In this document: in pieces, positions 1 to 8,555 of the stretch
Numbering within the stretch: position 1 is the stretch's first letter
How the letters are laid out: each line of letters starts with the position of its first letter
Origin: Spirochaetaceae bacterium
GTDB lineage: Bacteria; Spirochaetota; Spirochaetia; Treponematales; Rectinemataceae
Length of the DNA: 50,759 bases
Direction of reading: 5' to 3'
NCBI GenBank assembly: GCA_025356015.1
Contig: JANXYO010000102.1
Coordinates: forward strand, 1-50,759
Position numbers and translations under genes: made by a program
The notes under the pieces: generated by a model
The model's input: the letters and a program-made list of their open reading frames with translations, nothing else
The model's database searches: none
Told to the model about the DNA's origin: nothing

Positions 1-2570
1 AGGACCGCCGCTACCTCTTCGAGGAGGCGGCGGGCATCACCAAGCACAAGGTGCGCTCGCGCGAGGCGAGCCTCAAGCTCGAGCGCACCGAGGAGAACAT
101 GCGCCAGGTGCATGGGATCCTCGGCGAGGTGAAGCGCAGCCACGACACCCTGAAGACCCAGTCCGAGAAGACCATAAAGTACCGTGCCCTCCGCGAGGAG
201 ATATTCGCCTCCGAGCTCGACCTCCACCTCCTGCGGTTGCGGCAGTTCGTCCAGGAGAAGGACCGCAGGGACGAGGACATCGCGGGCAAGACCAAGGAGA
301 GGGACAAGGTCAAGGGCGAGATCGACGCTATCAACCTCTCCCTCGAGGAGAATCTGGACGTCGTCAACGGCATGGAGTCCAAGCTCGTCGAGCACCAGAA
401 GACCGTCTACGGCCTCGCCGTGGAGAGGGTCGGCAAGGAGAAGCAGCGCAAGCTCCTCGCCGAGAGGCTGTCGGAGGCCAGGGCCAAGATCGACCAGGCC
501 CGCCTCCGGGCGAAGAGCGTCCAGGGCAGGCTCGAGGGCCTGCGCGAGGACGAGGAGGAGAAGCAGGGCGAGCTCGCCTCGCTCAAGGCCCGGCTGCGCG
601 AGATCGAGAAGAACATCGAGGGCTTCGAGTCCAACATAAAGGCTGCCGAGTTCAGCATCCGCGAGAACGAGTCTTCCGCGCAACGCGCGGAAGCGGAGAT
701 CGGCAAGCTCGAGGGCGAGCGGGGCGAGGCGAGGCGCCGCCTCGACTCGATCACCGAGGACATCGTCGCCCAGCTCGATGCGAGGCTCAAGGAGTCCGGC
801 TACTCGGGAGCGGAGCGCCGTGCGGCCGAGGAGGCCATCGAGGGCCTCGTGTCCGCGATCATCGCGCGCCTCTCCGGGAAGGCCGCCCTCTTCGAGGACC
901 TCGCCCGAGCCGTGGACCAGGGCGGCGCCGGGTCCGAGGGCCACAAGGGCGAGGACGCGCGGACCCACATACTCAAGGCGAGGGAGGAGCTCCTCGCCAC
1001 GGCCGCCCAGGCCGAGGAGCTGCGCGAGCGCTACGAGGCCTACAAGAAGACCACCCCTGCCTTCATCGACGAATTCCTCTCGCCCGAGGGCATCATCACA
1101 AAGAAGCGCTCGATCGACCGCGAGATCGCGGCCTGCGACGAGGGTGTCGTGTCGAGAAGGGCGCGCATCGCCTCCCTGCGCGAGGAGAACAAGTCCTTGG
1201 GCGAGCGCGTCGAGGGATACCGGAACACCCTCGAGGAGCTTCGCGGCAACCGCATCAGGATGCAGACCCAGGGCACTGCGGCCGAGGAGTCCCTCGGCCT
1301 CCTGCGTCGTGAGATATCGGGCCAGGAAGCCTACCTCAAGGAGCTCGAGAACGAGATCTTCCTCGACGAGAAGCGCATGGGTGAGACCCAGGACGAGCTC
1401 CTCGAGCTGGACGGCGAGATAGCCGACATCGAGAAGAAGGGCAGGGAGCTCACCGCCGAGCTCGAGCGCCTTGAGCGCGAGATCGCGCTCAAGAACTCCG
1501 ACCTCTCCAAGCGCCAGGAGGACCTGAAGCGCAAAATCGAGCGCCTCGGCGTCCTTCAGACCGAGCTCGAGCGCCTCCACCTCGGCCTGGCCCAGACCGA
1601 GACCGAGATCCGCAACGTCAAGGAGAACTTCTCGGAAGTCTACTCGCGCGACCTCATGGAGTACGAGGCGAGGATGTTCGAGATCCGCGCCCCTGTCTCC
1701 GAGCTCCGAGAGGCGATGACGGCGCTCAAGAACAGGCTCAAGGACCTCGGTTCGGTCAACCTCATGGCCCCCGAGGAGTATGCCGAGGTCAAGGAGCGCT
1801 ACGACTTCCTCTCAGGCCAGCTCGCCGACCTCGAGGCGGCGAAGACGGACCTGAAGCGGATCACCGACGAGATACGCGACGAAAGCGCCGCCCTCTTCCT
1901 CGAGACCTACAACAAGATCAAGAAGAACTTCCACAACATGTTCCGCCGCCTCTTCGGCGGGGGGCGCGGCGAGCTGCGCCTCGTCGACCCCAACCACGTG
2001 CTCGAGTCCGGCATCGAGATCTACGCCCAGCCGCCCGGGAAGAAGCTCGAGGCGATCTCCCTTCTCTCGGGTGGCGAGAAGACCCTGACCGCCATCGCCC
2101 TGCTCTTCGCGACCTATATGGTCAAGCCGAGCCCCTTCTGCTTCCTCGATGAGATCGACGCGGCCCTGGACGAGCAGAACGTCATCCGCTTCGTGAACCT
2201 CCTGCGGGAGTTCGGTCGCACGAGCCAGTTCGTCATAATTACGCACAACAAGAAGACCGTCACCGGGGCCGACACCCTCCTCGGGGTGACCATGGAGGAG
2301 TCCGGCGTGACCAAGGTCATCGCCGTGCGCCTCGAGCGCTCCGACGGCCAGCCCATCAAGGCCCTCGAGCCAGTCGTCGGAATGCTCGAGGAGGAAGTGG
2401 AGTACGAGGAGGGGACCGAGCTCCCCCTCGCTCCCGAAGACCGCCCCTCCCGGGCCCAGGCGGCCAGGGACCAGACGCCCCAGACGGGCCTGGCCCAGGA
2501 GCCCGCGTCGGGTCAGGCGACGAGCGATGTCCCCGAAGCCGTCCCTTCTGCCGGGGGAGGGGAGGCCTAG
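1..2570 (+). CDS. smc: Chromosome segregation ATPase SMC (5'-truncated by window edge)
   Basis: SMC dimers organise and separate the chromosome, acting with ScpA/ScpB in the cytoplasm. The frame is open from base 3 and begins in the conserved RYLFEEAAGITKHK stretch, which normally sits about 150 residues into SMC, so the Walker A end lies outside the window. Long heptad-rich arms follow (about 50-730 and 1150-1850). The C-terminal head has the ABC signature LLSGGEKTLTAIALLF near 2060-2110 and Walker B FCFLDEIDAALDEQN near 2140-2180. The region between the arms (about 750-1110) does not look like the usual glycine-rich hinge, and the implied full length is about 1,000 residues against about 1,180 in most bacteria. 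The tail after the head is acidic and Pro/Ala-rich. It is the first gene of an apparent three-gene operon. The identity is very secure. Confidence 0.97.
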   Translation, partial: DRRYLFEEAAGITKHKVRSREASLKLERTEENMRQVHGILGEVKRSHDTLKTQSEKTIKYRALREEIFASELDLHLLRLRQFVQEKDRRDEDIAGKTKERDKVKGEIDAINLSLEENLDVVNGMESKLVEHQKTVYGLAVERVGKEKQRKLLAERLSEARAKIDQARLRAKSVQGRLEGLREDEEEKQGELASLKARLREIEKNIEGFESNIKAAEFSIRENESSAQRAEAEIGKLEGERGEARRRLDSITEDIVAQLDARLKESGYSGAERRAAEEAIEGLVSAIIARLSGKAALFEDLARAVDQGGAGSEGHKGEDARTHILKAREELLATAAQAEELRERYEAYKKTTPAFIDEFLSPEGIITKKRSIDREIAACDEGVVSRRARIASLREENKSLGERVEGYRNTLEELRGNRIRMQTQGTAAEESLGLLRREISGQEAYLKELENEIFLDEKRMGETQDELLELDGEIADIEKKGRELTAELERLEREIALKNSDLSKRQEDLKRKIERLGVLQTELERLHLGLAQTETEIRNVKENFSEVYSRDLMEYEARMFEIRAPVSELREAMTALKNRLKDLGSVNLMAPEEYAEVKERYDFLSGQLADLEAAKTDLKRITDEIRDESAALFLETYNKIKKNFHNMFRRLFGGGRGELRLVDPNHVLESGIEIYAQPPGKKLEAISLLSGGEKTLTAIALLFATYMVKPSPFCFLDEIDAALDEQNVIRFVNLLREFGRTSQFVIITHNKKTVTGADTLLGVTMEESGVTKVIAVRLERSDGQPIKALEPVVGMLEEEVEYEEGTELPLAPEDRPSRAQAARDQTPQTGLAQEPASGQATSDVPEAVPSAGGGEA

Positions 2571-2574
2571 GCCC

Positions 2575-3144
2575 ATGGCCCTCGCCCCGGTCCAGGCGGC
2601 CCTGGCCGCCCTCACGCGAGGGTGGAGGCGAGCCCTCGAACTCCTGCCCTTCGTGAAGAGGCGCGGCGAGGGCCGTGCCGTCGACGAGCCCTTCCACTCG
2701 ATCGAGGACGCGACCTCCTCGGCCGACATGCTCCTCGAGGCGAACGCCGCGATGACCCAGGGCTCAGGTCTCCGGGAATCGAAGATCGACCTGCGGGCGA
2801 GCCTTGCCGCGATGGCCAAGAACACCCTGCTCGTGGTCTGCCTCCTCGCGGGTCTCGCCTTCCTCCTCGTCGTCGTCGTGACCTCCATCATCGTTTCCTC
2901 CCCGCCGGCGAAGCCCAAGGCCCCAGAGACGCTTACAAGGGAGGGGACGGCCCTCGTGGGGTCATGGATCTACCCTCCCGGTCTCAGTCTCGAGCCGCGC
3001 GTCCTGATGGAGAGGGAGAAGCTGCCACCCTACGGGTACGAGGATTCAATCCGGCTCGGCATCGATCCGGCCAAGGTCGATAACGGCGCCTTGAGGGCCG
3101 CCAACGATTCGGCCATCGACGAGCTTTACAGGACGGTGCGATGA
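2575..3144 (+). CDS. Single-pass membrane protein of unknown function
   Basis: I do not recognise this family. I chose the ATG at 2575, four bases after the smc stop, because a purine-rich GGAGGGGAGG-type ribosome site lies just upstream. The same frame is open from 2527 inside smc. The 189-residue product has a basic N-terminal cytoplasmic part of about 80 residues, one strong hydrophobic segment (TLLVVCLLAGLAFLLVVVV, about 2824-2880), and an extracytoplasmic C-terminus containing a GSWIYPPGLSLEPR stretch. Its stop overlaps the start of the next lipoprotein gene (ATGA), so the two are probably translationally coupled and may act together in the envelope. Confidence 0.75.
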   Translation: MALAPVQAALAALTRGWRRALELLPFVKRRGEGRAVDEPFHSIEDATSSADMLLEANAAMTQGSGLRESKIDLRASLAAMAKNTLLVVCLLAGLAFLLVVVVTSIIVSSPPAKPKAPETLTREGTALVGSWIYPPGLSLEPRVLMEREKLPPYGYEDSIRLGIDPAKVDNGALRAANDSAIDELYRTVR

Positions 3145-4565
3145 CGAGAACAGGCAGAGCTCTCCTCCTCCTTGCCGCTGGCCTTTCCCTCGCGGCCGGC
3201 TCATGCGTCTCCACCCCTCCGTCTCCCTCTTCCAAGGGATCGGAGGCCCCGAAGGCGGGAACGGCCATGACGGCCCCTGCAAGTCTTCCTGAAGCCTCCC
3301 TTCCGCGCAGGGCCGCGAGTTCGCCCAGGCTCATCGTCGCCTCCCTGCCCGAGCCCCAGAGCGTGAACCCCGCGCGGGGCGAACTGCCCCTTGTCGCGGG
3401 ACGCCGCCTTCCTCCACGCTCCGTGGCCCTTGCCACGGCCGCCCTTCCCGATCCCGCAGTCCCTGGCCAGAAGGTCGCGGCGGCCAAGGCGGCCCCAGGC
3501 GGTCCCGCCGCGCCTCCGGCTAGTTCCGGACCAGGCCCCGCGAAAGGCGGAAGCCCCGGAGGGCCAGCCCCTGCCTCGCTTCCCCCCGCGAAGGCTCAGG
3601 CTCCGGCGGCGGCAAAACCGGCGGGGCCCGGGGCTCAGAAGCCTGCCGGGCCCGCGATCAAGCCAGCCGATCCGGTGGTCCTTCCAAGCATCCCTCCCAG
3701 CCCGCCGTCCATTGCCCCCCTCGTGAACCCCATCGCCGACAGGCCGGCCCAAGCCGGGAGAAAGGTCAGCGTCGAGGTCGGGACAAGGATCGACCTGGCC
3801 TTCGATGGCTCGGGCTGGACCTATCTGGGAGAGAAGAGCGGCAAGGACGGGATCCTCTACGACTCGAGGCGCTTCGAGGGAGCCGGCATCATCTTCAGCC
3901 TCATGGCTTCGAAGAGCGGCGATTTCCTCCTGCGCTTCCAACGCCAGGATGCGATGCGCGGCACCAGCAGCGACGAGCTCGTCGCCGTCAGCGTGACTCC
4001 CAGGAACGCCATTCTTGTTCCCCAGTCGGGAGCGGCCGCTTCGGCTACAGCTACGGGGCCGGCGGGGGGAACCGCCACTGTCCCCGCGCTGGCCACGGCC
4101 TCTCCGGCTACCGGCTCCTCTTCTCCGGGCGCTTCGGGCACAGGCTCGGCGACAGCCAGCTCGGGTCCCCTCGCGGCACCAGCGCTGGCTCCGGCCGCCC
4201 TGGCCCTGGCTTCCAGCCCTGCCGCCTCCGCCTCTGGCTCTCCCTCCCTCCAGACCGCCCCATCCGCCCCGCCCCTCGACAGCCCGGAGGGCATGCTGCT
4301 GGCCGCGCGGAACGAGCTCGCCGCGGCTAGGCCCCAGGGAGCCATCGATGCCCTCGACCGCCTGCTCTCGCGCTACCCCGCGGGCATGGACGAGGCCTAT
4401 TACCTCTACGGCTCGGCCCTCGAGCAGTCGGGCCCCTTGAAGGACATAAAGCGGGCCTACGACTACTACAGGAAGCTCCGGGACGACTATCCCATGAGCC
4501 CTTTGTGGGACAAGGCCAGCGAGAGGATCTCCTACATCGAGCGGCATTACTTCGAGATCAGGTAG
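3141..4565 (+). CDS. Lipoprotein with Ala/Pro-rich linkers and a C-terminal TPR (BamD/YfiO-like) region
   Basis: The N-terminus is a signal sequence ending in a relaxed lipobox (SLAAGSC, Cys about residue 21). A low-complexity Ala/Pro/Gly segment runs to about residue 200. A small beta-rich domain follows (about 205-290, with GSGWTYLGEKSGKDGILY), then a second Ala/Ser/Pro linker. The last 95 residues are helical with TPR spacing (AIDALDRLLSRYP, AYYLYGSALEQSG, AYDYYRKLRDDYPMSP), like the repeats of outer-membrane assembly lipoproteins such as BamD. Function is inferred: an envelope scaffold attached by lipid, probably working with the preceding membrane protein whose stop codon it overlaps. 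It ends tail-to-tail with the redoxin gene with an 8-base overlap. Confidence 0.75.
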   Translation: MTRTGRALLLLAAGLSLAAGSCVSTPPSPSSKGSEAPKAGTAMTAPASLPEASLPRRAASSPRLIVASLPEPQSVNPARGELPLVAGRRLPPRSVALATAALPDPAVPGQKVAAAKAAPGGPAAPPASSGPGPAKGGSPGGPAPASLPPAKAQAPAAAKPAGPGAQKPAGPAIKPADPVVLPSIPPSPPSIAPLVNPIADRPAQAGRKVSVEVGTRIDLAFDGSGWTYLGEKSGKDGILYDSRRFEGAGIIFSLMASKSGDFLLRFQRQDAMRGTSSDELVAVSVTPRNAILVPQSGAAASATATGPAGGTATVPALATASPATGSSSPGASGTGSATASSGPLAAPALAPAALALASSPAASASGSPSLQTAPSAPPLDSPEGMLLAARNELAAARPQGAIDALDRLLSRYPAGMDEAYYLYGSALEQSGPLKDIKRAYDYYRKLRDDYPMSPLWDKASERISYIERHYFEIR

Positions 4566-5085
4566 GGGCCCTGTAGACCCAATCGGGCCGCGCGCTCATG
4601 AGGGCACGCAGGTCCATGCGGATCTCCTCGCAGCTGGGGCGGCCGAGGTACCACCAGCCGTTGTAGATCTTGTGGATGGCAAGGTCCCTGTCCAGGATGA
4701 AGGTGTAGGGTATGTAGATCTCGCCGTGGACCTTGTCGGTGGAATCGACCATCTCGAGCTCGTGAAGGAGCCGGCGGTCGGAGTCCATCAGGAAGGGCCA
4801 GTCGGCCCCGAGGGCGTCCCGGTTCTCGTTGGTGTTCCTCTGGTCGTCGACCGAGACCAGGAGCATGTGGCAATAGTTGACCCTGAACTCGCTCTGGAGC
4901 TGCTCGACGTAGTTTGTCAGCTGCCTCCTCTCCTTGGGGCAGAAATGGCCCCTCCCGAAGATGAGCACCCCGGGGAAGCCACACAGGATGCTGGAGAGCT
5001 TTCGCTTCTCGCCGCTCTGGTCGGGAAGTTCGAAAACGGGAAAACTGTTGCCGATCCTTAGGTCGGCGCGCATCGGATAGTCCAC
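4558..5085 (-). CDS. Redoxin / AhpC-TSA-like thiol protein
   Basis: A 175-residue thioredoxin-fold protein of the AhpC/TSA superfamily, probably cytosolic. It starts at a GTG preceded by GGGAGG five bases away. The N-terminus IGNSFPVFELPDQSG is the usual redoxin entry strand. A Cys sits in GRGHFCPKERRQL, where a peroxiredoxin has its peroxidatic Cys. The canonical PxxxTxxC is not kept: Gly stands in place of Thr and no Pro precedes it. Peroxidase activity is therefore uncertain, and a thiol-disulfide or regulatory role is possible. The later VSVDDQRNTNENRD and IPYTFILDRD stretches fit the fold. It is a single gene convergent with the TPR lipoprotein. Confidence 0.8.
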   Translation of the reverse strand: MDYPMRADLRIGNSFPVFELPDQSGEKRKLSSILCGFPGVLIFGRGHFCPKERRQLTNYVEQLQSEFRVNYCHMLLVSVDDQRNTNENRDALGADWPFLMDSDRRLLHELEMVDSTDKVHGEIYIPYTFILDRDLAIHKIYNGWWYLGRPSCEEIRMDLRALMSARPDWVYRAPT

Positions 5086-5355
5086 GTATTCCTCCCTTCC
5101 CGCAGGCGGCGCGCGAAGGCGGACCCCACGCCTTTCGCGGTTGGGCCGCTCGCGCAGCCCCGGCCCACGTATGGAAGATAGCGATGGACCTTCATTAAGC
5201 GAACAATCACAGCAGGTCTGGGACGGGGCTGTTCCGACGAAAAGCAGGGCGAGGACCTAGCGAGGCCATTCGCAGGCCAGCTGGGACCTGTGCCCGCCTC
5301 CAGCTCCCCAGCTGAGGTCTCGAGTGCCGAGCCTTTGGCCGGGGCCAGGCCTGTC
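5086..5355. other. Intergenic region without recognised gene
   Basis: This 270-base stretch lies upstream of the redoxin start and downstream of the AEC carrier stop. The first bases hold the redoxin ribosome site. A minus-strand TTGTTC and a CTATCT about 19 bases later (near 5170-5200) could be a weak promoter. I see no convincing reading frame, RNA gene or strong hairpin. Confidence 0.4.
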
Positions 5356-6318
5356 TCAGAACAGCCTGTCTATGAAGCTCATGTAGATCGGAATCGTCAG
5401 CAGACTCGCGACTGTCGTGACCGAGGTCATCACACCCGCGTACTCGGCGTCGGCGCCATAGGCGCGGGCGATGATGGGGGTCTGGGTCATGGCGGGCATG
5501 GCCGCCTGGATGAGGAAGACCTTCTTCATGAGCAACGGCAGGTCGGTCCAGCCCACGGCGAGGACGAGGAGGGCGGGAGCGACGAGGAATCGGCCGGCGA
5601 GGACCAGGGCCATGCCCAGGTCGGGCCTGATGCGCTTCCACTCGACTCCTGCCACGGTGATTCCGATGAAGATCATCGACAGGGGGGTCGTCATGTTGCC
5701 CACGGTCTTGCAGAGGTCGAGGAGGAAGCCCGGAAGGCGGAGGCCGACGAGGATGAGGACCGAGGCCGCGATGAAGGAGAGGAGGGGAGGCGAGAGCATG
5801 CGCTTTAGGCCTTCGCGTGACACGATGCGCGCCGCCGAGCGTCCGCCCTTCGCCGCCCCGTCGCGGGCGATGCCGTAGACGCCGAGGGTCCAGAAGGTGA
5901 CGGTGTTGCCGATGTAGTACAGCAGGACGAAGGGCAGGCTCTTCTCCCCGAAGAGGACGAAGTTCACCGGAAGTCCTATGAATATCGTGTTCGAGAGGGC
6001 GAAGAGGGAGGCGAAGGTGCCCCTCCGGTGCGGGGGTATCTTGATGAGGCGGCCGAGGACCCGCGCGATGAGGAGGCTTGTCAGCATGACCACGAATGGG
6101 ACCGGGAGGCCGGGCAGCATGGCCAGAAGCTTCTGCCGGTCGTAGCCGCCCATAAGGTTTGAGATCATGTAGGCGGGAAGGGCCACGGACACGACAAGGC
6201 GGGCCACGAGGGAGGAGGAGCGCTCGTCAAACCAGCCGCGTTTGGCGAGGACGACGCCGAGGAGGATGAGGAGGAGGACCGATAGGACGCTTTCGAGGGC
6301 GGACAGCATGGGGCCCAT
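5356..6318 (-). CDS. AEC-family membrane transporter (auxin efflux carrier-like)
   Basis: An integral inner-membrane carrier of about 320 residues with roughly ten hydrophobic segments, matching the Mem_trans/AEC family that exports organic acids or similar anions. Diagnostic stretches are the N-terminal LILLGVVLAKRGWF, the ALSNTIFIGLPVNFVLFG stretch near the middle (the family's conserved GN/F-x-G-x-P region) and the C-terminal AAMPAMTQTPIIARAYG. The frame is open to 6429, but the first 37 residues look unlike membrane-protein coding, so I start at ATG 6318; ATG 6309 is also possible. It is divergent from the tRNA-editing gene, whose promoter must share the 110 bases between them. The substrate is unknown. 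Confidence 0.85.
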   Translation of the reverse strand: MGPMLSALESVLSVLLLILLGVVLAKRGWFDERSSSLVARLVVSVALPAYMISNLMGGYDRQKLLAMLPGLPVPFVVMLTSLLIARVLGRLIKIPPHRRGTFASLFALSNTIFIGLPVNFVLFGEKSLPFVLLYYIGNTVTFWTLGVYGIARDGAAKGGRSAARIVSREGLKRMLSPPLLSFIAASVLILVGLRLPGFLLDLCKTVGNMTTPLSMIFIGITVAGVEWKRIRPDLGMALVLAGRFLVAPALLVLAVGWTDLPLLMKKVFLIQAAMPAMTQTPIIARAYGADAEYAGVMTSVTTVASLLTIPIYMSFIDRLF

Positions 6319-6430
6319 CCTAGCCTCGTCCGGGCCGGAACGGGAAGGTGTGGCCTTAAGCCCGCCAGCCTCGCGATACCCGGGTCCGGAGCTTCCCGGC
6401 CCTGGTCCGGAAGCTGTACAATTCGCCACA

Positions 6431-7621
6431 ATGCGAGAAACCCAAAGACTCTACTACGACGAGAGCAGGCTGGCCTTGGCCAAGGCCCGGATCATCGAGG
6501 CCATGGACGGAGGCAGGAAGCTTGTCCTCGACCGGAGCATCTTCTATCCCGAGGGGGGTGGCCAGCCCTGCGACCTCGGGACGATAGGCGGCATAGCCCT
6601 GGTCTCCGTGACCGAGGAGGGAGGCAGGATCCTGCATAGCCTGGCCGAGCCCCTTAAGGCCGGCAGCGGAGCCGAAGTCGAGCTTGTCCTCGACGCCGGG
6701 CGCAGGCTGGACCACTCGGTCCAGCACTCGGCCCAGCACCTGATTTCCTCGGTCTTCACGCGGCTCTTCGAGGCCGAAACCCTGAGCTTCCATCTTGGCT
6801 CGGCCCGGTCGACGATCGACCTCGGCCTCCCCCCGCCCTCGGAACTGGACATAGCCGGGATAGAGGCCGCCCTCGAGGAGGCCGTGGCCTCCGACTATCC
6901 CTATGTGGTCCACCTCTGCCCGCCGGAAAGGGTCGCCGACTTCCCCCTGCGCAAGGCCCCTCCCGAAGGCGAAGAGGAGCTCAGGATCGTCGAGATAGAC
7001 GGCCTTGACTATAGCCCCTGCTGCGGGACCCACGTCTCCTCCTCCTCGGCCCTGCGCCTCGTGAAGATCCTCGGCGTCGAGAAGTACAAGGGCATCACCC
7101 GGCTTTCCTTTGTCGCGGGAGCCAGGGCCGCGGCTGACTATGCCGAGGTCTCGCGGAGCGTCAGGGCGGCGGCGAGGGCCTTGGGCTGCTCGGTGGGGGA
7201 GCTCGCCGACAGGGTCGCGAGGGCAGCCGAAAGGCAAAAATCGGTCGAGGCCTCCCTCTCGAGGCTCGAGAGGGACCGCGCCGTCCTCGAGGTCGAGATC
7301 GCCTCGGCGAAAGAGGGCGGCCTTCCACGTCTTGTCACCGCAGTCTACGAGGACAGGGACGCGAACGCGGCCCAGGAGGCGGTGCGCGCCCTCGCAGCGA
7401 GGGGGGCCATCGCCCTGGCGGCCAGCCTCGGCGAGCTCACCCTGGTTGCCGCAGGCCCCGGGGTCGAGGCTCGGCTCGGCGAGCGCCTCAAGCCCCTCGC
7501 CGAGGCCTCTGGCGGCCGCGGCGGAGGGGGCGCGACCTCGTTCAGGGCAGCCTTCAAGGACCGTTCGGGCCTGTTATCATTTATGAAGGCGGCCGAGGCC
7601 GAGCTGGCTTCCGGGCCGTGA
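6431..7621 (+). CDS. AlaX-like alanyl-tRNA editing hydrolase (with DHHA1-type C-terminus)
   Basis: Stand-alone AlaX proteins remove Ser or Gly wrongly attached to tRNA-Ala in the cytosol. The 396-residue product has the threonyl/alanyl-tRNA synthetase second additional domain in its first half, with zinc-ligand motifs HSVQHSAQHL (about residues 97-106) and CCGTH (about 197-201). A coiled-coil and then a DHHA1-type domain with a Gly-rich SGGRGGGGATSFRAA stretch follow, so it is the long AlaX form. The ATG at 6431 is chosen because homology-like sequence begins there; the open frame upstream is antisense to the AEC carrier. No strong ribosome site is visible. Confidence 0.88.
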   Translation: MRETQRLYYDESRLALAKARIIEAMDGGRKLVLDRSIFYPEGGGQPCDLGTIGGIALVSVTEEGGRILHSLAEPLKAGSGAEVELVLDAGRRLDHSVQHSAQHLISSVFTRLFEAETLSFHLGSARSTIDLGLPPPSELDIAGIEAALEEAVASDYPYVVHLCPPERVADFPLRKAPPEGEEELRIVEIDGLDYSPCCGTHVSSSSALRLVKILGVEKYKGITRLSFVAGARAAADYAEVSRSVRAAARALGCSVGELADRVARAAERQKSVEASLSRLERDRAVLEVEIASAKEGGLPRLVTAVYEDRDANAAQEAVRALAARGAIALAASLGELTLVAAGPGVEARLGERLKPLAEASGGRGGGGATSFRAAFKDRSGLLSFMKAAEAELASGP

Positions 7622-7668
7622 TCGGGAAGGCGGAAAAACGCGGCCAGGTGAATCATTTAGAACATCTA

Positions 7669-7697
7669 TTGACAGGTATTATTATAGTATTTATCAT
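7669..7697 (+). promoter_or_regulatory. Sigma-70-type promoter of the marR-like gene
   Basis: TTGACA at 7669-7674 is a perfect -35, followed after exactly 17 bases by TATCAT at 7692-7697 (five of six to consensus). The spacer is strikingly AT-rich (TATTATTATAGTAT) in a GC-rich genome. A strong AGGAGG ribosome site at 7712-7717 precedes the ATG at 7723. MarR regulators usually repress their own promoters, so the AT-rich spacer is a plausible operator, though I cannot define a clean palindrome. Confidence 0.8.
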
Positions 7698-7722
7698 CGC
7701 GGTACAGGCATAGGAGGACTAA

Positions 7723-8439
7723 ATGCTATTCGAAAAAGACGATCCGGCCAGAATCTTCGAGCTCTCCGCAGGAATCCACCTCCGTTCGCGCCGCGCCGCC
7801 GAGCGGGCTTTGAGGCCGCACGGTCTCACTTATGCCCAGTACGGTGGCCTTCTTGCCCTCGTCCGGGGCGGCTCGATGAGCCAGTCCGACCTCGCCGCCG
7901 CCCTCGAGACCGACACGACGACCGCGATGGTCGTTCGCGGCTCTCTTGAGCGCAAGGGCCTGGTAGACCGCAAGTCCCATCCCGAGGACGGCAGGGTGAA
8001 GATGCTCAACCTCACTTCCAAGGGACAGAAGCTCGCCTTCGTGGCCATGAAGGAGATCGATGCCTTCTACGCCAAGCTTGCGGGCCTGGTCTCCGACTCC
8101 GACCTCAGGAAGACCCTGCCGATCCTCGAGAAGCTCCACGAGCTCTCGACCGATGCCGCCGGTAGCCAGGCTGCCAGGATCAAGGCCCTCGAGCTCAAGA
8201 CAGGCGTCAAGACAAGCACCAAGGCTGTGAAGGCCGAGGCCAAGCGCCCCGCGGCGGTGAAGAAGCAGGCTGCAAAGCCATCCACGAGGCCGGCGGCCAA
8301 GGCGGCGAGCGTGGCAAGAAAGCCAGCCGCGAAGAAGCTCGCACCCACAAGACCCGTCCTAGCCAAGAGCCTGGCCAAGGTGGCGAAGCCCAAGGCCGCC
8401 GCGAAAAGCGTCGCGCCCAAGGCCGGGAAGAAGCGCTAG
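7723..8439 (+). CDS. MarR-family regulator with a histone-H1-like Lys/Ala tail
   Basis: Residues 1-145 are a MarR-type winged helix: GLTYAQYGGLLALVRGGSMS, then the recognition-helix region QSDLAAALETDTTTAMVVRG, then the wing DRKSHPEDGRVKMLNLTSKG. The remaining ~90 residues are almost only Lys, Ala, Pro, Thr and Ser, with repeated KPAAK/AKPKAAAK motifs like bacterial H1-type proteins (Hc1, AlgP). Such a tail binds DNA without sequence preference. The combination suggests a regulator that also coats DNA or has raised affinity for it. The gene has its own strong promoter and ends at a strong terminator. The MarR assignment is firm; the role of the tail is inferred. Confidence 0.88.
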   Translation: MLFEKDDPARIFELSAGIHLRSRRAAERALRPHGLTYAQYGGLLALVRGGSMSQSDLAAALETDTTTAMVVRGSLERKGLVDRKSHPEDGRVKMLNLTSKGQKLAFVAMKEIDAFYAKLAGLVSDSDLRKTLPILEKLHELSTDAAGSQAARIKALELKTGVKTSTKAVKAEAKRPAAVKKQAAKPSTRPAAKAASVARKPAAKKLAPTRPVLAKSLAKVAKPKAAAKSVAPKAGKKR

Positions 8440-8471
8440 AGGGCTGCATCCCGCTGCCAAGGCGCGCTATA

Positions 8472-8529
8472 ACGAGCCGCGGGGCCATAAAGAAGGGGCA
8501 CTGTCCCCTCTTTTAGCCCCGCGGCTCGT
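8472..8529 (+). terminator. Long-stem intrinsic terminator after the marR-like gene
   Basis: Perfect 14-base arms ACGAGCCGCGGGGC (8472-8485) and GCCCCGCGGCTCGT (8516-8529) enclose a 30-base loop. The loop holds a smaller GGGG/CCCC hairpin, and the outer stem is followed by CTTTT. It lies between the convergent marR-like and tldE genes and so can insulate both. Confidence 0.8.
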
Positions 8530-8555
8530 CTTTTGGCTCGGACCTGAGCTGCCCC

